Source: Rhipicephalus microplus (taxonomy: Eukaryota; Arthropoda; Arachnida; Ixodida; Ixodidae). From it: 64,000 nucleotides of DNA. Made by a program: the position numbers and the translations under genes. This document shows, in pieces, positions 34,265-45,839 of the stretch; the first letter of the stretch is position 1; the number at the start of each line of letters is the position of its first letter. Location of the stretch: positions 98,768,239 to 98,832,238 of the forward strand of contig NC_134705.1 of the NCBI RefSeq assembly GCF_043290135.1. Reading direction: 5' to 3'. A model generated the notes under the pieces. The model had not been told where the DNA came from, ran no database searches, and saw nothing but the letters and a program-made list of their open reading frames with translations.

Positions 34265-36445
34265 TTATTCTGTGTACTTTGAGCGACGCTTGCGCCCTTT
34301 CTTGCGGTGCTCACTCGATCTCTTCTTGTGTTTCCACGTTCTTTTTCGGCGAGCCCTTTCCAACGACGATATCTGAGGCGGCGTCTCAGCCATCGTTGTC
34401 ACTTCCGACGCCGTTAACGGGTCATAACGTTCAACAGGTCCTATCTGTTTATTTACCAGCTCGTTCATGCCATGGCATTGGGCTTGGCTGGCCAACTCCG
34501 TTACCATTACACTGCCGGTCGGTTGGGGTCGTGCCGACGTACGTCCAGCTGCCCAGCACGTGAACTTATTCGACACGATCGTCTTCTCCTTCGCTGTCTC
34601 TTGCGCCGCGGCTTCACCTTGGGCTCTAGTTAGATCCGTCACGGGATGCTCCTCCACTGTATCTCGCGGTCGCTGGGTTGGCGAGGGCTCTATCTTAGGG
34701 TCTTCTCCCAAACCTTCCGGATCATTCGGTCCTCGCGCCCCGGCGATGTTTCCGATGACAAGGTCGTACAGGGGGGTCGTCATGCATAAAGCGGTAACCT
34801 TCCCGCTGCAGTACGGGGTTTCAACCTTAATTTCTGCTTCGGGAAGCATCCGAACTGTACGGTCAATTAGGCAAACCGGTTTTGTTCTGCCTGTCAACTC
34901 ACTTTCCCGTACCAAATTTCTCCGCACGATAACCGTGGAGCTACCGGTGTCTCTTAGAACCGTAATTTTCTTGCCCGCAACCTTTCCAGGCAGCGTTGGC
35001 ATTCCCTTCGAAACGCCGGTTGGCTGTTTTGACATTACAGCACCCACAATAGGAATTTTCTCCCCATTTTTAAACTCTACAAATCCGTCGGTGACGGCAT
35101 TATCATCGGATTTCGGTGCTGCTAGCACACAGGATACCTGGTGAGTTTGACTCGCTCCGTTTCGACATGCGTCTGCTTTGTGCCCAGTCTGCCCACTCTT
35201 AAAACATTTTACTGCCGTAGGGCTCGTAAAGATCGTTCGACAGTTTTTCGCGCGATGACCCAGTCGTTTACACAGAAAACATCGCGGAATGCTCTCTGGT
35301 GCACGCTTCTTTTCTTCGGGAGCCAATTTCTTCGACTCCTCGGGACAATCCTTCATGACCTTGGCCAAATTAGTGCCACCTTGCGCTTCCAAGAATTGAT
35401 CAGCCAATTCAAGCATGTCTTCAAGAGAGTCAGCCTTCCTCTCTTTCAAGTACAGCGACCGGCTTGGGTGGCAACTAGTAAGGAATTGTTCTCTAATTAG
35501 GAGCTCTCTAAGTTCATCGTACTCCTGCACTGTCCCTGAAAGTTCAATCCATCTGTCGAAATAATGGCAAAGTCGGGCGGCATACTGCGTAGCCGTCTCC
35601 CCATCAGCTGGCTTTCCTGTCCGAAATCTGTCCCGGAATCCTTCCACAGTAAATCTAAATCGCTTCAGCAAAGCAGCTTTCACCTTTGCATAGTTGGCTG
35701 CATCAGTCGGCGTCAGCCTGCTGTATACACTGAGCTCTTCACCACTCAAGCAAGTACTCAGAGCCGTTGCCCATTGATGATCCGGCCAATTCTGGCTCCT
35801 CGCAATCGTCTCAAATCGGTGAAGGTACGCGTCAAGGTTGTCCTTCCTTTCATCAAACGCTACGAGCAGCTTGCTTGGGTTCAAGCGGAAGCCATGATCT
35901 TCCCGTTCGCTGCTTTCAACTCTAGCTTGGATGGTAGTTTCACTTCGCTGTTGCAAACGGAGCCGCTCGAGTTCCATCTCGTGCTGCTGCTGCCGTTCCC
36001 TTTCCTCTTTTTCTTCTTTCAGCTGTCGCTCCTTTGCCTCTCTTTCTTCTGTCGCCCTCTCAGCAGCCAGCTTTTCTCTCTCCAACTCCAACTTCAGTTG
36101 CTGCTCTCTTTCTTCTTTCACCCTTTCAGCTGCCAGCCTTTCTCTCTCCAACTCCAGCTTCAATTGTTGCTCTCTTTCTTCTTTCGCCCTTTAAGCGGCC
36201 AGCCTTTCTCTCTCCAACTCAGCTGCTTTTTCTTCCTTGGCCCTCTCAGCTGCCAACCTCTCTCGTTCAAACTCAGCTGCTTTTTCTTCCTTGGCTCTCT
36301 CAGCTGCCAACCTCTCTCTCTCCACCGCCTCTTTCTCCTTCTGGCTTACCCATTTCCGTAGTTCGGCGCCAGAAAGACCCATCTTCTCACCAAGAGCAAA
36401 TAACATTACGAGATCCATGGTGTCTCGCCAATAAAACCTTGCCAC
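34265..36445 (-). pseudogene. G2 Gag-protease, right copy (one nonsense mutation)
   Basis: Same 726-codon design as the left copy. One stop, TAA at 36191-36193, falls in the charged helix (residue 85) where the left copy has GAA (Glu). The left copy's own nonsense position is sense here. Full-frame features: charged helix about 35-165, SCAN-like Gag about 262-359, zinc knuckle 389-402, damaged second knuckle 414-427, DTGS at 499-502, basic C terminus. Because the two copies carry different single lesions, the parental frame was recently intact. SCAN-like assignment comes from the LREL/REQFL and LELADQFLEAQ pattern. Confidence 0.85.
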
Positions 36446-36594
36446 GTGTAAAAAGTATATGCCTAAATCAGTCTATCGGAACACTCCCCTGCACTCGTTA
36501 ACGAGAACACTGAAAACACACAAAATCGTTCTGATAGCAGTATCAACAACTCGAGGCTCTTTCTCACTACTTTGGACACACTGTGCACCAAAAG

Positions 36595-36612
36595 GTCCTG
36601 TCACGGACGCCA
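36595..36612 (-). other. G2 right unit primer-binding site
   Basis: TGGCGTCCGTGACAGGAC on the minus strand, 7 bases from the LTR end. It marks the right LTR as the 5' LTR of the array. Confidence 0.8.
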
Positions 36613-36619
36613 GAATAAT

Positions 36620-37778
36620 TGTCACACAGGTTCCGTTAATTAGGGAGGTGATCGCCGGGCTAATTTTAAGAGCCGAAGTATTGGCCCCCCGAACCGCACC
36701 ACGAAAGCGTGGACAATTTGGAAGTGGTCCTTATTGGCGCGCCAGCAGACGCCGGCTGTGGCCCAAAGAACAAGTCAGAGCCGAGAGTTGGTAAACAAAC
36801 AAAATTATATTCTCAATAATAGCAGATCGAAAACAATACACGAGTATGCACACTCCACAATAGTTGAGTACAATATGTCACCAATCAACGAACGTACTAC
36901 ACAGTACAATCAGCCGCACTCAAAACAACGGACACAGACAACAATTCACACTACAATGCAGTCGCATGCATTTAACAACCAAGACACTTAAAGACTAAAG
37001 AGATAGGAAACCTATTCAGTCCAAAGTTCTTGGAACAAAAGTCTGGATGATACTCCTCCGAGAATCACTCACTCAAAGTCCAGCGTTGTGTTCGTTCCGC
37101 GGCCCCTTGAAGTTTCTCTTCCAGGAAACCTCGCCGAAGTTTCTCTTCCGGGAAACCTCGCGTCTTCACTTGGCCACTCTCCAAGCTTCAAACTTCTTCG
37201 CCGGAAACACGTCAGCTTCACACCCGTAGCTGTTGCCACGCGTCTTCGCTCGATAGCGGTAAACACACACACTCTTGCCTGTAGCTCGAGTCGTCACCCC
37301 TCAGGTGGAAATCATCTTCTTCTCCTGCTTTGTCTCCACGGACAAAACCTTCGCCGACTACACGGCGGAATCCCTACGCGCTCTGGCGCTAACTTCCGTC
37401 TTCTCCTCATCTCTCGTCTCGGCTGCTCGGTTAAATACCTTCGGCGCGACATTCCAGAAAGTTCTCGTCATTTCGTCGGCGCGATACGCAGCGAAGGCTG
37501 GGGAGAGGCGCGAGACAGTACGGGGGCCGTCCACGACAGATGACTCAACTCGGCCTACACGCCCCTTTCCTTTTGGAAATTTTCAGTGCTTGCCCGGCCG
37601 CCGCTGTGGGGTGAGGAGGTTCATCGGTGAAGCCACGCTTCCAAGGGGAGAGCGTCGCGTGCCCGGGGAGCCTTTAGATGTTTGTTTTCTTTTTTTTTCG
37701 TTGACCTGGCGGCATCACGTCGGCGCCTTATCGCAAGAATTTGTCGGTGCACCCATTTTGAGCGCTCGTTCTGTGACA
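36620..37778 (-). repeat. G2 right LTR (5' LTR)
   Basis: 1159 bp. Outer edge TGTGACA is followed by AACTT, the duplicated target. It is nearly identical to the middle LTR with scattered single-base changes. Confidence 0.9.
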
Positions 37779-37783
37779 AACTT

Positions 37784-37892
37784 CAACTAGTTGTCCGGAA
37801 CGTTCTCACCGAGCCACAGTGGTTCCAGGGGGGATAGCTCAGCCATTGCTTTCGAAAAGGGCGTCGACGCCGCCGGCCCATTTCTGACACCA
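37784..37892 (-). other. Host Gypsy leader with primer-binding site
   Basis: Non-coding leader just inside the host 5' LTR. TGGTGTCAGAAATGGGCC on the minus strand (37875-37892) lies directly against the LTR end; TGGTGTCAGAAGTGG-type sites are common in Gypsy elements. Confidence 0.75.
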
Positions 37893-38018
37893 TGTATCCA
37901 ATTGATTGCACTCGTGCGTTGGCGTCTCGGCAACCAGTGAAGTTTATTATAAGCGACATGCTTTTATACAGTCATGGCGTGTACAATGTCACCCGCTTGC
38001 TTCGATACATATGTTACA
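37893..38018 (-). repeat. 5' LTR of host Gypsy
   Basis: 126 bp, plus-strand TGTATCCAATTGATTGC to ATATGTTACA, matching 20165-20290 in sequence and orientation. Followed by CCTG, the candidate target duplication, and then LINE B. Confidence 0.85.
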
Positions 38019-38678
38019 CCTGAGAATGCTTCCCCATTTGTATGCCACAGCCCAGAACACTTATCTATATATACAATGATAGTAGAAGCATCACAAAACC
38101 TTCACACGATCTTCATGGAGGGGGCATGCTCTCCTGATGGGTACAAAATATTGCAACACTATCAAATTATGCCAATATCTTCACCTCACTTGCGCGTAAA
38201 TGAAAACCTTGTGTACTTAAATTCTTAGTTATAGCCATCGACAGAGGTTCTAGGTAGAAATAAAATAGTAAATGTGAAATTGGTCATACTTGCCTTACAG
38301 ATGAACGTACATCAATTTTACCAATTAACCCGTGGTTTATAATAAACTTAGTTTAAAAATTGTCGCAAGCCATCTGGACACCCTGCAGTATATCATGGAG
38401 CCAGCGCCAACATGTTATAGCAACTTAAACAAAATGATATGACAAACTAGATCAAAAGCTTGTGCCAGATCAATTTGGAACATCGCAACTCTTTTGAAGT
38501 CAGCGTCACTGCCCTTCAATATGCTTCGTGTTACTTGTATGTTTGTAAAAAATGGATCTTAACCTTATTTCACAGGTTTGGCCGACAGAAGTGCACAGCT
38601 TTGGTGTGGGCCAGCCAACGTACGTATGACTGTTTGCAACCGCATCGCCAGAACTTTCATCAGTAATCTGTAGTGCAC
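38019..38678 (-). mobile_element. LINE copy B, middle part
   Basis: Collinear with LINE A 5985-6590: shared blocks include GAACATCGCAAC, CTTCGTGTTAC and TTTGGTGTGGGCCA. It joins to 20164 on one side and to 41308 on the other. Strongly decayed. Confidence 0.7.
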
Positions 38679-40850
38679 ATCGAGCTGTCCGCCGGCGTGC
38701 CGAAAGACGATACAGGCGCGCGAAATCTGTCCATGACCTGAGAGAATCCAGACGCATTCAAAACAAAACCCAGCGTCGAATGCACAAACTCCCGGAACAA
38801 CGATGGAAGTGTTTTTATGACTTTCTAGGCCCTCGAACGCCTTTGTCTCCCGTATGGAGGATTCTTCGGGGCATTCACTCGCATCCAGAACAGCGGCATC
38901 CCTTCGCTGCTCTGACACTACATACACGTTGCTCACAGCTTGATGTTTCTGGTGAATTTTGTGCGAAGATCACCAGCGGCATCTCTATACGGATTGACCT
39001 ATAGCCACAGGAGGTTCCAGTCGCACGATAAAGACGTGCAGGCGTTTATCGTCCCCAAGTCCGGACGGAGTGACCTTTGTTGCCTTACGTCACTTAAGCC
39101 CTAAGGCACAACGCTGTCTCCTGGACATTATCAACTATTCTTGGCACGATAGTTTATTTCCTGATGAGTGGAAGTGCAATCGCCTGGTGCCTGAAGCCCG
39201 AAAAGACTTCATTAGATTTGACACCATACAGGCCTGTAGCACTAGGAAGCTGCGTCGGCAAGGTCAAGGAGAGGATGCTGCTGACACGCATGGAATGTTA
39301 CCTGGAACACTAAAACATCTATACTGATGGTATGGCTGGCTTTCGACGAGGTCGCTTTTCAATCAATAGCGTGAATGACTTGGTGACCTTTGTTATGCAA
39401 CAGAAAGCTCAGAAGCGGCTGTCGGTAGCTCTGTTCTTAGACGTGAAAGGTGCCTAAGACAACGTGACCCATGAGGCTGTTGTCAATGCTCTCGAAGCAG
39501 CTAAATTTGGAGGTCGCGTTTTTCGATGGGTAAAAAGCTACCTCACAAAGAGATCCATCTTTGTTCTAACTGAAGATGGGCCTACGAATTAGTATTTCAC
39601 AAGTCGTGGGGTGCCACAAGGTGGCATTTTGAGTCCGACTCTTTTCAACCGGGTTCTGGTGGGGCTCACCAAAATGCTGTCTTAGACGGCCTATATATCT
39701 CTCTATGCTGATGATATCTGCATCGGGGCGTCCAGTGTGACACGGCCTCAAGTGCGCTCAAAAATACAGAAGGTGGCAACAATGACATCGGCATGCCTTC
39801 ACCAGCAAGGTTTGACTTTCGCCATAAAAAATGCACAGTGGTGGCGTTTACACGTTAACCGATGTTTTTCTACCCATTGTACATTGATGAAGAATCGATT
39901 GCATATAAGAGCGGTCATAGATTCTTAAGTATCAATGCAGATTACGACCTAACTTGGAGTCAACGTGTCACATACCTGAAGAAAAAGCTCATTGGCATCG
40001 AGAATGTATTCAAGTTCATTGCCAAAAAAATCATGGGGCTCCTCCGCGTACTTCATGCTAAAGCTTCATACAGCCCTTTTTATCGTACTTCTCTGGTAGA
40101 ACCTTTCTGCCCTGTCCAACAAGTGCAAGACTAACATCTGTGCACGACAGAACGTACAAGCCCAAGCACTTCGAACATGTTTTGGCCTTCCAAAATGCTC
40201 ATCAACAGTGTCAACTATTGTTATCGCACAAGAACAGTTGGTCAAACGCCTATCATTGTCGATATGCTGAGAGCGCCTATTCGGTATTTATCACGGCTTC
40301 CATCACATAGGTTAGCTTGTTTGACAACGTGGAGGCATCATGATTCGTTCTGCGGTATTGTGATGAAACGCCAGAAAATATAACCATTTTCTTTCATACT
40401 GGCGATGCGTCAAGCATCTGCGTTGTCGGGTCTCCTTCAACCTGTTGTCCGCTCATATGTTCCTGGAATCGTTAAAAATGCACGCATGTCACCGCTATCC
40501 CTGAAGCGTCTGGTGGACGAAGCGTAATTTACCCGCATGCATAGTTACACCGATGGCTTCGCTAATTCCAACAGCTCCACAGGAGTAGTGGTTGTTCCAT
40601 CTGGTAATGTTTAGCTTCAATACAAGTTCTCTCAGACCACAAGGTTGACAGCAGCTGAACTCGCAGCACTTCAATGTACAGTAAAGTACATTCTTCGGCA
40701 GCAACCTAATCAATAAGCCCGACTCGAGGTCAGCCTTACAGACACTACGGTTCGCTGTACAGCACGGGTTACACGAACAATCAGTACATCAGATAAGGCA
40801 TGACTACGACGAAGTGCTCGAGGCAGGTAACGCTGTAAGGTGACTACATT
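38679..40850 (+). mobile_element. I-like LINE 3, decayed
   Basis: Plus-strand LINE inserted in LINE B. RT blocks: MAGFRRGRFSINSVNDLVTF (about 39330-39385), VALFLDVKGA (about 39428), RGVPQGGILSPTLFN (about 39605-39650) and intact ISLYADDICIG (about 39695-39727). An RNase H start reads YTDGFANSNSSTGVVVVP (about 40548-40600), then TTRLTAAELAALQC. Stops and shifts are frequent. Its RT resembles those of the I-like LINEs at 12940-16860 and 53600-56212. The 3' end and RNase H are incomplete. Confidence 0.7.
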
Positions 40851-41307
40851 CACTTGCTCGCCGTATACCTATCATACAATGCAATACACCAGGTTTCTCT
40901 AACGCGCGCTTGTATTCGATCAGTCCGAACTTGAAACTTCGTTTGCCATCCGCCCCCCCCCCCCCCCGCCCCCGACGCGATGAAACTTTGTGGTGTCGCA
41001 TGAAGTTGGGCATGTCATTTACGAATGCGTGTTCTTGTCGCCTTGAAATGGAGAGCAGTTCGGCATGCAACATTTGCGCCTGCGAAGGCGCAAATGTTGC
41101 ATGCCGAATTTTTCATTCTTCATGCTTCATTCTTCATGCCGAACTATTCATTCATCTCTTTTTCACTCCTCTTCTTTTCTATCTCTTTTCTTTCTAATAT
41201 TCCCCCTTTCCCCCACCCCAAGTGTAGGGTAGCCAACCAAGCCAAGCTTGGTTAAGCTACCTGCTTTTCATCTCTATTTCTTTCTCGCTCTCTCTCTGTT
41301 TTACAGG
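40851..41307. other. Unassigned insert sequence with C-run and pyrimidine-rich stretch
   Basis: Between I-like LINE 3 and the point where LINE B resumes. Holds a C-run (about 40956-40972), the 22-bp palindrome at 41059-41108 and a pyrimidine-rich stretch (about 41110-41220). It contains no recognisable gene. Confidence 0.45.
41059..41108. repeat. Perfect 22-bp inverted repeat
   Basis: Arms 41059-41080 and 41087-41108 are exactly complementary around the spacer TGCGAA. The arms begin TTCGGCATGCAAC. The element is followed by CATTCTTCATG repeats. Confidence 0.9.
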
Positions 41308-42595
41308 GTATCTACTTTTTAGGATCAGAACAGTGTTTGCTTTCTTGAATGAAAGTGGTAGGCTACCACTGTCGAAGGATTAGGCGGATACCGTTTTTCA
41401 GAAGACTGGCTAACTCTGCCTTGCAAGTGTTGTAAAATACTGCCACTATCTTGTTTGAGCCAGGATACTTCTCGTTATGAAGTTAGTATATATCTATGTC
41501 TATCTCTCTCGCCATCATAATGACCAATAAACGTTCTGTATGTTGGCGATCTAGCATTGCCAAAAGGCTTAGAAAGTCTTTTTGAAAAGTTGCTTTTTTG
41601 GGTATACAATTAGAAAATATTTCGTGTAATATTCTGTAAATGCATTCTCTATATGTTCTGGTTAATGGGTCAAGTGGCCATTATAATTAAATTCTGTGAT
41701 GTCTTTAGCACGCGCATATTTTTCCAGCACAAATAAATTGCTGATTGGGCATTTTATCAGCAAGTAACCTGTCTGCTTGAGCCCTTACAACCGCACCTTA
41801 GAATGTAGTGACATCAATTGCCGCAAGTTTGTTTTTGATATCTCTAATAACTTTGCCATAAAAGCGGGGGCTGCGTTTCTCTTCCTTGCTGTATTCCAGA
41901 AGCAACATCTTTAAACTGCCATTTTCCACTCGTTTCTTGTACCGTATTTCCACAGCCCTTTCCATGGCACATATTTTTGCAGTAGATGTAACGGATTACC
42001 AATTTTCCGACCGGCTTCTAAATGGTAGGATGTTAAGTTTGTGTACATATTTTTTTATGCAACTAAAAAACTTATCATCGCTAAATAGCTTGGCATTCAC
42101 CTTCCAGAGGTCCTATAAAAATGCACGTTTATGCTTTTCTTTTTGACCTAATGAGAGCATGATAGGTTAGTGATCCTTGAACGAGGCTTATGCAACACCA
42201 TAACCACCATAAACATTTGCCAGCTCTAATACCGCGTAAGCGCTGTCCAATCTTGCGTATCAAGAGCTGTTGAAGGGGGTACAAAGACGGTGCAATCAGC
42301 CTTTAGCAAAGAAACCAACAGCCTGAACAGAATACTGGTTGATATTCTATATTTGTAATTAGCGCTGCCACATTTTCTATCTAAACAGCTAGATTTGTCA
42401 TCTGCACTGAACACTCAGTTAAAATTTCCAAGAAAAACCAGTAGCCTATTAGTGCCGAAAAAAGAACACAGTTCCAGGAAAAGGGATAAGCGATCACGAG
42501 GATTTATTGGTGCGTACACACAGATTATTGTGATTTTTGCCTCTTCATAGGTAGAAACGCACAAAACAAACCTTCCATGCAAAAAGCTAACCACT
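41308..42595 (-). mobile_element. LINE copy B, endonuclease and RT start
   Basis: Collinear with LINE A 6640-7942. On the minus strand, FVLCVSTYEEAKITIICVYAP and RLLVFLGNFN (42415-42600) are endonuclease blocks, with GDFN changed to GNFN. RT approach sequences around 41308-41400 match LINE A. Interrupted at 42596 by the MITE-like repeat. Confidence 0.7.
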
Positions 42596-43182
42596 GTTAA
42601 CGCAACAGCGTTAAACAGCTCTTTTCGCTGAAATTCCACTTTCGCCGTCGGGCTCGTTGGTTGTGAACGAAAAATCATCTTCTACGTGACCGGGAAGTTG
42701 AGAACGATGAAAATAACATAAATAAGTGATAAAAACCCTAGAGCAGAGTGGGGACTGAACCAGGGTTGTTGGGGTCCGAGTGGGGACCGAAATCGGCTCG
42801 TTTGCGTGGCAAGCGAATGCTTTAATTTAGCACACGGCCACGCCTCTGCTTGCGAAAACAGTGAAAAGAACTTTCTCTTCTTGGAAATGCACTGGAAGTA
42901 GCTTTCATACGTCATGAATATACGCGTCCTGTATATATGCTTCAAAATAAAACATGAAATATTATAGTAGTAATGCGTCGTCAAGCGTTCATTGCCAATG
43001 GGCGTCAGAATATGTGATCATCATAATGGCTCCGTGGTTTAAAAGTGGCTCCGTGGTTTAAAGACGCTGCCGCGCCTATTTCGTTAAGGCCACGTAGTGG
43101 GTGCACAGTCAATTAGAAAGGGTTTCATGCACTAAGTGCTTGTAGTACGCTCTATAAACAGGATGTTGCTATCGCGTTCAAC
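42596..43182. mobile_element. MITE-like repeat in LINE B
   Basis: 587 bp, homologous to 7943-8553 along its length. Ends are GTTAACGCAACAGCG (left) and GTTGAACGCGATAGC as read from the right. It lies at the same point of the LINE endonuclease as in copy A. Confidence 0.45.
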
Positions 43183-43194
43183 TCCTAAAGACGA

Positions 43195-43275
43195 GCCCGG
43201 CCACGGTGGTCTTGTGGCTAAGGTACTCAACTGCTGACCCGCAGGTCACGGGATGGAATCCCAGCGGTGGCGGCT
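43195..43275 (+). mobile_element. SINE head fragment
   Basis: The tRNA-like head of the Ruka-like SINE (GTGGCTAAGGTACT, CTGACCCGCAGG) without body or tail. Acceptor halves GCCAC and GTGGC remain complementary, but the B box is altered (GGGATGGAATCC). Confidence 0.75.
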
Positions 43276-44490
43276 CGGAGGCCAATCATGTTGCGAGCGT
43301 AGACGTTGTTGTCTTTCAGATAATGACCTAATTGGTTGAGGATGGCGTTCTCCACCGCTTTTCCTACACAGGACGTAAGAGATGGGTCGGAGGTTATCAA
43401 TATTGCGTGGTGTGAGGATCAGGACGATCGTGGCAGTCTTCCATTTTTCTGGGACACTGCTCTTTCTCCACGTCTTGTTGATCTTCCGTGTGAGATATTC
43501 AATTGAAACATCATCAAAATTCCGCGGCATCTTATTAGTGATGCCGTCGGCACCTGGCGGAAACTTGCCATTGCGCGCGAAAATGGCTTGCCTGACTTCC
43601 GCCACGGTGAAGTATTCGTCGAACTCCGGCCAGGCCGAGGTACTCGGGAAACCGGACCTCCTCGGCTCTGTGCTTCAGGGGCAGGTGCTTCTTCATGAGC
43701 TTGGCACCCAGCTCATCTCCGGTACACGACCTTGTTGCTTCGTTGTGGGCTCTGGCAAGAGTGTGTCTCTGATTTAACCGTGTGTTGCCCTCGTTTGGTA
43801 AATGGTTGAGCTAGCCCCAGGACTTGCCAATGCACACCTGGTCATTGATCGAGTCACAGACCTCGTCCCATTGCTGCTTGCAGAGGGTTTCACAGTAATC
43901 TTCGATAGTCTTGGTGAGCTCCGAGATTTTTCTCAAACTTCGGTTCAACCTTTTTGCCTTCCTTCGGAGTAGCAGTGCCTACTTGGCTTCAATCAGATAA
44001 GCTAGCCTGCTATCCATCATGTGTATATCTCCAGGTTGGTGGCAATTTTCTTTGTGAATTACTCAGCGTCGCTCTTGATTCGTTCGCAGCAGGCTGTCAA
44101 GTCTCAGGGGGTGGGTGCAAATACAACGGAGCTCACGAAATCTATCCCAAATCTGTAACGGTTAACTCTCTAATTTTACTTCGGTTGATGTTGAAGCGGG
44201 TCTTGAGTACATAATGGTCGCTGCAAAAATTCATTGCGGTGGTATTCCACTCTGCTCCTTCAAAGTTTACAAACGCCAGATCGGGGGTGGTGTGTGGGCT
44301 GTTCATCATTTTTGTTGGGTGAAACTAAGGTTGCCTTGCTGCGCCCAGTCGACCAAGCAACAGCTCGAGGGGATCATGTTCCCTTCTATGCCGGCTCCTT
44401 GCTTAGAATGGTCGTACTTTTTAAGAAGCTTGCTTGGAGAGCTTTTTGAAGACTATTGTAGTAAATTCGAAGCATTTCTTAGCGAACTTT
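43276..44490 (-). pseudogene. LINE fragment: endonuclease C-terminus and RT start
   Basis: Minus-strand remains of an R1/I-like LINE. PDLAFVNFEGAEWN and FCSDHYVLKTRFNINRSK (about 44155-44290) match the end of an APE endonuclease with its SDH box. The linker has ETLCKQQWDEVCDSIN (about 43845-43895). The RT start has FTVAEVRQAI and PPGADGITNKM (about 43535-43605), then EKWKTATIVLIL and LRPISYVL. Truncated at the SINE fragment on its 3' side. Its 5' side abuts the (ATCT)n tract. Confidence 0.65.
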
Positions 44491-44496
44491 CACGAC

Positions 44497-44815
<319 letters not shown>

Positions 44816-44867
44816 GTTCATGTACCGGACGCCCCCGTCCAGCCGTGTACCCAGCACCTCCACCAGA

Positions 44868-45249
44868 TGTCACGGGGTCGTGACGTTGCCGAAGACAGGA
44901 AACTTCGTGTTGGGATTTAACTGTTTATTTGGGCGAACCTGTGCCCAGTAAAGGGAAAGTCTTATTACAGCAGCAGTCTTGCACAGGTAGCAGTCTCGGA
45001 CTGATAGCGGCGAACGCAGCGTCGGCCTTCGATCAACAACTGACAAGCGGCGAAGCGCGTCGGCATTTATACCCTTGCTGTCGAATGTTCTAGCGTTATC
45101 GCTGGCGGTGGCGTAGGTTCCAGAACAATCTGTACCGTTCACACAGTGGGCGTGATCTTATCGGAATGATCTACTACAGTCCGGAACCTTCTCGAAACCT
45201 GCAGGCGCGGTTTGCGCCGAGAATCGTGTGGTGTTTCGGAACGATAACA
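44868..45249. repeat. Possible solo LTR
   Basis: A non-repetitive 382-bp segment with TGTCACGGGG at one end and GATAACA at the other, between two ATCT tracts. Moderate GC content, no coding capacity. No target duplication is visible, so the LTR call rests only on TG-CA ends and general composition. Confidence 0.3.
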
Positions 45250-45273
45250 AAAACTTGGGAAATGGAACGTGGC

Positions 45274-45833
<560 letters not shown>

Positions 45834-45839
45834 CCGACG

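Larger units (their letters stand above)
28682..37778 (-). mobile_element. Tandem LTR element G2: LTR-internal-LTR-internal-LTR
   Basis: Three long LTRs (28682-29991, 32727-33884, 36620-37778) alternate with two internal regions, all minus-strand. Each LTR is bounded by TGTCACA and TGTGACA. The whole array, not each unit, is flanked by the 5-bp direct repeat AACTT (28677-28681 and 37779-37783). Each internal region has a primer-binding site at its 5' side and a purine-rich tract at its 3' side. The internals encode Gag-protease only, with no RT or integrase, so the family is presumably mobilised in trans. A single insertion later duplicated by unequal exchange explains the structure best. Confidence 0.9.
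20165..38018 (-). mobile_element. Ty3/Gypsy host element with 126-bp LTRs, split by three insertions
   Basis: Minus-strand LTR element whose two short LTRs (20165-20290 and 37893-38018) enclose scattered gag-pol remains: RT tail, RNase H and integrase at 20355-22428; RT start and protease tail at 27570-28220; leader and primer-binding site at 37784-37892. It is interrupted by a composite repeat (22429-27563), a SINE (28221-28464) and a tandem LTR element (28682-37778). Without those it is about 3.4 kb, so internal deletions (RT centre, gag) also occurred. Flanks CCTG(G) left and CCTG right suggest a 4-bp target duplication, and the flanks join as LINE B. Confidence 0.7.

Noticed and set aside
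28682..37778. Two independent adjacent insertions of G2
   Set aside because: Only the outermost edges have the AACTT duplication, and the middle LTR lacks its own.
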